Shown piece by piece: positions 51,248 to 54,514 of a stretch of DNA of 54,514 nt. The position numbers were made by a program, and so were the translations under genes. Source of the DNA: a bacterium. GTDB lineage: Bacteria > Patescibacteriota > Patescibacteriia > UBA9934 > GWF2-40-263. Where the stretch lies: positions 1 to 54,514 of the forward strand of contig JAJYIV010000005.1 in assembly GCA_021789915.1 (NCBI GenBank), written 5' to 3'. Within the stretch, counting starts at the first letter, position 1; every line of letters begins with the position of its first letter. The notes beneath the pieces were generated by a model. That model was given only the letters and a program-made list of their open reading frames with translations, searched no databases and was not told the origin of the DNA.

Positions 51248-52308
51248 AGGTGGGCATGCAGACCTTCCTCGCGCAATCGGGCGACGGCCTCCTTCACGCG
51301 CTGGGCCTGGTCGCGGCGGCACACGAGCAGGGCGTCTTCCGTGTCGATCACGACCACGTCGTCCACGCCGATGACGGCGGCGGCCTTGCCGCGCGGCACG
51401 TATGCCAGGACGCCGCGCGCGTCGATCGTGACGACGGATCCCTTGGTCACGTTCTTCCCTTCCTCGTCCGCCAGCCGATCATAAAGCGTGTCCCAGCTGC
51501 CGATGTCGCTCCAGCCGAAATCGCCCCGCAGGATGATCACGTCCTCCGGCGCCAGATGTTCCGTCACGGCGTAATCGAAGGAGACGGCCGGCAGCGCCGC
51601 GAAGCGCGCGGCGCGCTCGTCCGCCGGCGCCGCGGCGATCTCGCGCAGGGAGCTCCCCAGCTCCGGCGCATGGCGGTCGAGCGCCGCCAGGAACCGGCGC
51701 GGCGTCCACGTGTAGTAGTTGGCGTGCCAGAGATACGCACGATCCTTGAGATACAGCTCCGCCACGGCGCGGGACGGTTTTTCCGTGTGGCCGGCGAACG
51801 CGTGCGCGCGGATGCCGTCGTACGCGCCGATGAGCGCGCCGATCTTCGTGTAGCCGAGCGCCGTGTTCGGGAAGGTCGGCGGGACGCCGATGTCCACGAG
51901 CCGCCCGGTTTCCGCCACCAGCCGTCCCCCGACCTGCAGGCAGCGCAGGAAGCGGCTCTCGTCGGCGATGTAATGGTCGCTTGGCACGAACACCAGCGCT
52001 TCATCGGCAAAGCGCTCCGCGAGCACGGCCGCCACGTAGCCCATGGCGGGGGCGGTATCGCGGCGGGATGGTTCCAGGATGAGCTGGTCCGCCGGCAGGC
52101 CCGGCAGGCACGCGCGCACGAGCGGCGCCAGCTCGGGCGTGGCGGCGACGAAAACGCCGTCCGCCGGGAACAGGCGGCGCAGGCGCGCATAGGCGTCGTC
52201 GATCAGCGTCTTGTTGCCGATGACGTCGAAGAATTGCTTGGGGCGGGCCTCGCGGCTCATCGGCCACAGGCGCGTGCCTTTTCCTCCAGCGAGGATCACG
52301 GCGAGCAT
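51244..52308 (-). CDS. manC: Mannose-1-phosphate guanylyltransferase
   Basis: 354 residues. Nucleotidyltransferase signature MLAVILAGGKGTRLWPMSRE then ARPKQFF at the N-terminus, LILEPSRRDTAPAMGYVAAV, VFVPSDHYI, TALGYTKIG, FAGHTEKPSRAVAELYLKD and a FDYAVTEHL/GWSDIGSWDTLYD segment typical of ManC/GMP-type enzymes. Makes GDP-mannose from mannose 1-phosphate and GTP for surface glycans, donor for the glycosyltransferases seen at the left end. It overlaps the mltG start by four bases, linking glycan supply to peptidoglycan processing. The type II isomerase domain is absent. Confidence 0.9.
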   Translation of the reverse strand: MLAVILAGGKGTRLWPMSREARPKQFFDVIGNKTLIDDAYARLRRLFPADGVFVAATPELAPLVRACLPGLPADQLILEPSRRDTAPAMGYVAAVLAERFADEALVFVPSDHYIADESRFLRCLQVGGRLVAETGRLVDIGVPPTFPNTALGYTKIGALIGAYDGIRAHAFAGHTEKPSRAVAELYLKDRAYLWHANYYTWTPRRFLAALDRHAPELGSSLREIAAAPADERAARFAALPAVSFDYAVTEHLAPEDVIILRGDFGWSDIGSWDTLYDRLADEEGKNVTKGSVVTIDARGVLAYVPRGKAAAVIGVDDVVVIDTEDALLVCRRDQAQRVKEAVARLREEGLHAHL

Positions 52309-52312
52309 AGGA

Positions 52313-52410
52313 CGTAGAGCGTAGAACGTAGAGCGTAGAGCGTCCAGAGAACGCGGGAACCCGTGCCTATTCAGCCGCTTCACGTTCTACGCTTCGCGCT
52401 CCACGTCTCA
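52313..52410. repeat. Heptamer repeat (CGTAGAG/CGTAGAA) with inverted arm
   Basis: GACGTAGAGCGTAGAACGTA then GAGCGTAGAGCGTCC (52311-52341) and CACGTTCTACGCTTCGCGCT then CCACGTC (52380-52407); 7-bp units on both arms, complementary. Confidence 0.7.
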
Positions 52411-52953
52411 CAACGCCACCCACCGTAGCACAAGACCGCCGACAAGGATACCGATCGCGGCGCCAACCATGACGTCGGACAGATAGTGCACGCCGACGTA
52501 CACGCGGCTCGCCGAGACGGCGATCGCGGCGGCCAGGAAGACCAGGCCCAGCGGCACGGACAGCAGGAAGGCCGGGACGGCGAGAGCAAACGTGATGGCG
52601 GCGTGGGAGGAGGGCATGGACGGCAGCGGCAGCCAGAAGTCGGCCAAGAGCGGCTTGTGCAGTGCAACGAACGGACGCGGCCGGCGGAAGATCATTTCCA
52701 GGACGACGGCCGCGATCCAGGCGGCCAAGGCGAAGGAGGAGACGGCGCGCAGGCCGCGCAGGGATTCCAGCGTCCAGAAGCCGGCCGGCGAACCGTCGAT
52801 CAGGAAAAAATGCCGCGCCAAGATCGCCGTCTCGGCGGCGAAGAGCAGGACGATCAGCTCGCGCGCGCAAAACACGGCAAACCGATCCAGCCACGGGCGT
52901 TTTCCGTGGGCGGCGAAGGCGGCGAGCGCGAGACGCGTGTCGAGCGAGGGCAT
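52408..52953 (-). CDS. PAP2-family membrane phosphatase
   Basis: 181 residues, five to six membrane helices (LIVLLFAAETAILARHFFL, AVSSFALAAWIAAVVLEMIF, ITFALAVPAFLLSVPLGLVF, LAAAIAVSASRVYV, VGAAIGILVGGLVLRWV). The three PAP2 motifs are intact: FRRPRPF (KxxxxxxRP-type), PSMPSSHA, and SRVYVGVHYLSDV with the catalytic His and Asp. Probably recycles undecaprenyl pyrophosphate or another lipid phosphate, feeding the glycan/peptidoglycan enzymes of this region. Start AT|ATG. Confidence 0.88.
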   Translation of the reverse strand: MPSLDTRLALAAFAAHGKRPWLDRFAVFCARELIVLLFAAETAILARHFFLIDGSPAGFWTLESLRGLRAVSSFALAAWIAAVVLEMIFRRPRPFVALHKPLLADFWLPLPSMPSSHAAITFALAVPAFLLSVPLGLVFLAAAIAVSASRVYVGVHYLSDVMVGAAIGILVGGLVLRWVAL

Positions 52954-52954
52954 A

Positions 52955-53683
52955 TCAGGGTTGTTTTGCCACGGCGCGGCGCATGGCTTCCAGCGCGGCT
53001 TCGCGGCGCGCGATGTCTTGCTTCACGTCGTCCGCGTCCGGCGGCGTCTTGAGGTTCTTGTCCTTGAACCTGCAAAAATCCCTGACCGGACACATCCAGC
53101 AGCGCGGCCGGCCGGGCAGGCACACGTAGCGGCCGAATTTCATCAGTACGGGATTGACGAGCGGCTGCAGCTTCGACGGAACGATCTTCAACAGCGCCGC
53201 TTCCGTTTTCTCCGGCGTCTTTTCCTTCACCCAGCCGAGACGGTTCGCGACGCGGAACACGTGCGTGTCCACAGCGATCGCGGGCGTGTCGAAACACGCG
53301 ACGAGCAGGACGCTCGCCGTCTTGCGTCCGACGCCCGCGAGCGACGTGAGCGCCTCCATCGTGCGCGGGATTTCGCCGCCGAAACGCCCAACGACGTCCT
53401 GCGCCAGACGCTTCAGGTTGCGCGCCTTCTGGCGGAACATGCCGATCGTGGAAATCTTGGCCTGGATCGCCTGGACGTCCGCGCGCGCGAGCGCCGCCGG
53501 CGTCGGGTAGGCTTCGAAGAACGCCGGGAGCAATTTCAACACCTGCTCGTCGCGCACGCGCGCCGAAAGCGACACGGCGACGATCGTGCGGTACGGGTCG
53601 CCCAAATGCAAGGCGCCGGGATGCGGATAATCCTTGCGCAGGCGCGTCAGCACGGTGCGGATTTCCTCGTGCTCGGGTGGCAT
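52955..53683 (-). CDS. nth: Endonuclease III-like DNA glycosylase
   Basis: 242 residues. Helix-hairpin-helix near 115: EALTSLAGVGRKTASVLLVA, with the catalytic Lys in GVGRKTA; the catalytic Asp in AIAVDTHVFRVANRLG. The C-terminal [4Fe-4S] cluster motif is C-x6-C-x2-C-x5-C in CLPGRPRCWMCPVRDFC. Removes oxidised pyrimidines and nicks the abasic site. The extra C-terminal 25 residues are charged helix. Start TCT|ATG. Confidence 0.94.
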   Translation of the reverse strand: MPPEHEEIRTVLTRLRKDYPHPGALHLGDPYRTIVAVSLSARVRDEQVLKLLPAFFEAYPTPAALARADVQAIQAKISTIGMFRQKARNLKRLAQDVVGRFGGEIPRTMEALTSLAGVGRKTASVLLVACFDTPAIAVDTHVFRVANRLGWVKEKTPEKTEAALLKIVPSKLQPLVNPVLMKFGRYVCLPGRPRCWMCPVRDFCRFKDKNLKTPPDADDVKQDIARREAALEAMRRAVAKQP

Positions 53684-53691
53684 AGAGACGA

Positions 53692-54411
53692 TCAAGGTCT
53701 AGTTTCGAATGCGCGGACGCATTCCGCAAAACTTTTCGGCCGGTATTTCTCCCAGTCATTCTGCTTCACGTACAGCATTTTGTAGACGAATTTGTTCTGC
53801 TGTTTGTTCACGTCTTCGCACCACTGCGCGAGACGCTCGATTTTCCGCGGGTCGTCCAGATCCTCCCGTCCCTTCGTCTCAATGATGTAAATTGTCTTCG
53901 CATCTTGCTTCACGAGGAAATCCGGATAGTAGTACGCGATGCTCCCGTCCGCGTTGCGATAATCGATGCGGTGCTGAATCTCGAGATAGTTTTTCGCGAA
54001 AGAGACGATGTCGTCGCAGTCGTCCAGAAATTTTGCGAATTCCAACTCAAGCATGCTGTCGCCGACGATTTTGTTGAAGACGGATTTCTTCGGCGTCTTC
54101 GCAAACTTTTTCTCGAAAAAATCCACGGCGGCCTGCAAGACGAGATCCGCGTCGCAGTTGCCTTTCGGTTTTCCGTTCCCATCGTAAATGACTTCCTTAA
54201 AAACAAGGATAAAGCCGCTCTCCTGCAAAGTCCGATAGAGCATGGCGTACGCCGGAATCAAACCAAGGAACAAATATGCGTGTCGAACGCCGTGTTTCTC
54301 CGCGAGCCAGCGCCGGAACCGACGATAATCTAATTTCCATCCCTGCGACAGGATGCCGTTGTACAAGTTCGCCCCATCGATGTACGCATTGTTCTCCAGG
54401 TTTTTCCTCAT
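53692..54411 (-). CDS. Chimera of NYN RNase half and PD-(D/E)XK nuclease domain
   Basis: 239 residues. Residues 8-95 are the first two thirds of an NYN domain: AYIDGANLYNGILSQGWKLD, YRRFRRWLAEKHGVRHAYLF, EVIYDGNGKPKGNCDADLVL then QAAVDFFEKKF. The family normally goes on to a VSSDGDF motif; instead, after AKTPKK, comes IVGDSMLELEFAKFLDDCDD, IAYYYPDFLVKQDAKTIYII then ETKGRED and NKQQNKFVYKMLYVKQ, the C-terminal nuclease region of type III restriction subunits (PD...ExK). Both halves are truncated domains joined in frame. Start AT|ATG. Either a working two-nuclease fusion or a recombination product; a related NYN fragment lies at 16813-16980. Confidence 0.7.
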   Translation of the reverse strand: MRKNLENNAYIDGANLYNGILSQGWKLDYRRFRRWLAEKHGVRHAYLFLGLIPAYAMLYRTLQESGFILVFKEVIYDGNGKPKGNCDADLVLQAAVDFFEKKFAKTPKKSVFNKIVGDSMLELEFAKFLDDCDDIVSFAKNYLEIQHRIDYRNADGSIAYYYPDFLVKQDAKTIYIIETKGREDLDDPRKIERLAQWCEDVNKQQNKFVYKMLYVKQNDWEKYRPKSFAECVRAFETRP

Positions 54412-54432
54412 ATATGAGTAGTGCTAGTTCTT

Positions 54433-54465
54433 CCGTTCTCCAAAACAGAAGAACGGGGCTATGAT
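54433..54465 (+). promoter_or_regulatory. Possible promoter/operator before the right-end gene
   Basis: TATGAT (54460-54465) as -10, and a palindrome CCGTTCT-N10-AGAACGG (54433-54456) in front of it. No clear -35. Confidence 0.35.
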
Positions 54466-54497
54466 GCAGGCATATTCACCCACGCTAATAGGAGGAT

Positions 54498-54514
54498 ATG
54501 CCCGACATGGCCAC
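54498..54514 (+). CDS. Start of a gene running off the window
   Basis: ATGCCCGACATGGCCAC with CTAATAGGAGGAT before it. The 16-base initiation region CTAATAGGAGGATATG is identical to that of the small membrane protein at 38369. Only MPDMA is visible, so nothing can be said of the product. Confidence 0.55.

Noticed and set aside
1-54514. CRISPR array
   Set aside because: No set of identical 24-40-bp repeats with regular unique spacers; the 7-bp repeats and REP units have neither the length nor the spacing.

Overview
The window is a GC-rich bacterial chromosome segment, mostly minus strand. It has many SD-less genes, two DUF4012/glycosyltransferase-type envelope genes typical of that group, a DUF5678 protein, a short TsaB and small membrane proteins of unknown function. 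This gene mix fits a high-GC Patescibacterium (Parcubacteria-like, perhaps near Uhrbacteria). That placement is inference; no rRNA or complete marker set is present.

Layout. 1-370: a DUF559 gene cut by an insertion-sequence end. 424-13435: a TrmB-like regulator, glycosyltransferases, a retropepsin/DUF5678 pair, MreB, a DUF4012 protein, a mechanosensitive-channel-like helix protein, TsaB, an HTH regulator and a PP2C-like/beta-propeller membrane protein. 13682-14938: rplL, rplJ and the rplJ leader. 14969-16200: a MerR-HTH/GHKL-ATPase gene with a STAS-like DUF4325 partner, flanked by direct repeats of the rplJ leader. 16200-17060: an AT-richer strip of gene remnants (TPR-like tail, NYN fragment, PIN-like gene). 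17213-18592: promoter, SAM-I riboswitch, terminator and a metK interrupted in frame by a repeat. 18593-25592: a structured-RNA candidate, DUF488, TspO, XseB/XseA, a broken DUF559 gene, a C39 peptidase and a RecB-like nuclease.

The centrepiece is 26167-34700. Here nrtR, a SLOG-like gene, pncA, a nadD-nadK fusion, a NUDIX ADP-ribose hydrolase, pncB and glutamine-dependent nadE lie on one strand. Together they encode nicotinamide to nicotinate to NaMN to NaAD to NAD to NADP. Two matching 21-bp palindromes (TTCGTGT-N7-ACACGAA type) sit on the promoters of nrtR and pncA. They suggest a self-contained, NrtR-controlled NAD salvage island, a pathway many Patescibacteria lack.

34758-54514 holds a small Cys-rich exported protein, a kinase-fold protein, a DUF4015 hydrolase, a cyclophilin lipoprotein, a second and degenerate MetK, LexA, a UvrD-type helicase, a tandem pair of unknown paralogues, a DUF2207 protein, MltG, a mannose-1-phosphate guanylyltransferase, a PAP2 phosphatase, endonuclease III and an NYN/PD-(D/E)XK chimera.

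Two global patterns stand out. First, most genes lack a Shine-Dalgarno and start as T|ATG (often CCT|ATG or TCT|ATG), whereas the NAD island and several unknown genes have strong GGAGG-type sites, no -1 T and their own hairpin terminators. This implies two gene pools. Second, gene junctions are littered with degenerate 7-bp-period tandem repeats whose arms often fold back on each other, with small TIR elements and with REP-like palindromes, some of which have entered coding sequence (metK, mltG, a signal peptide).
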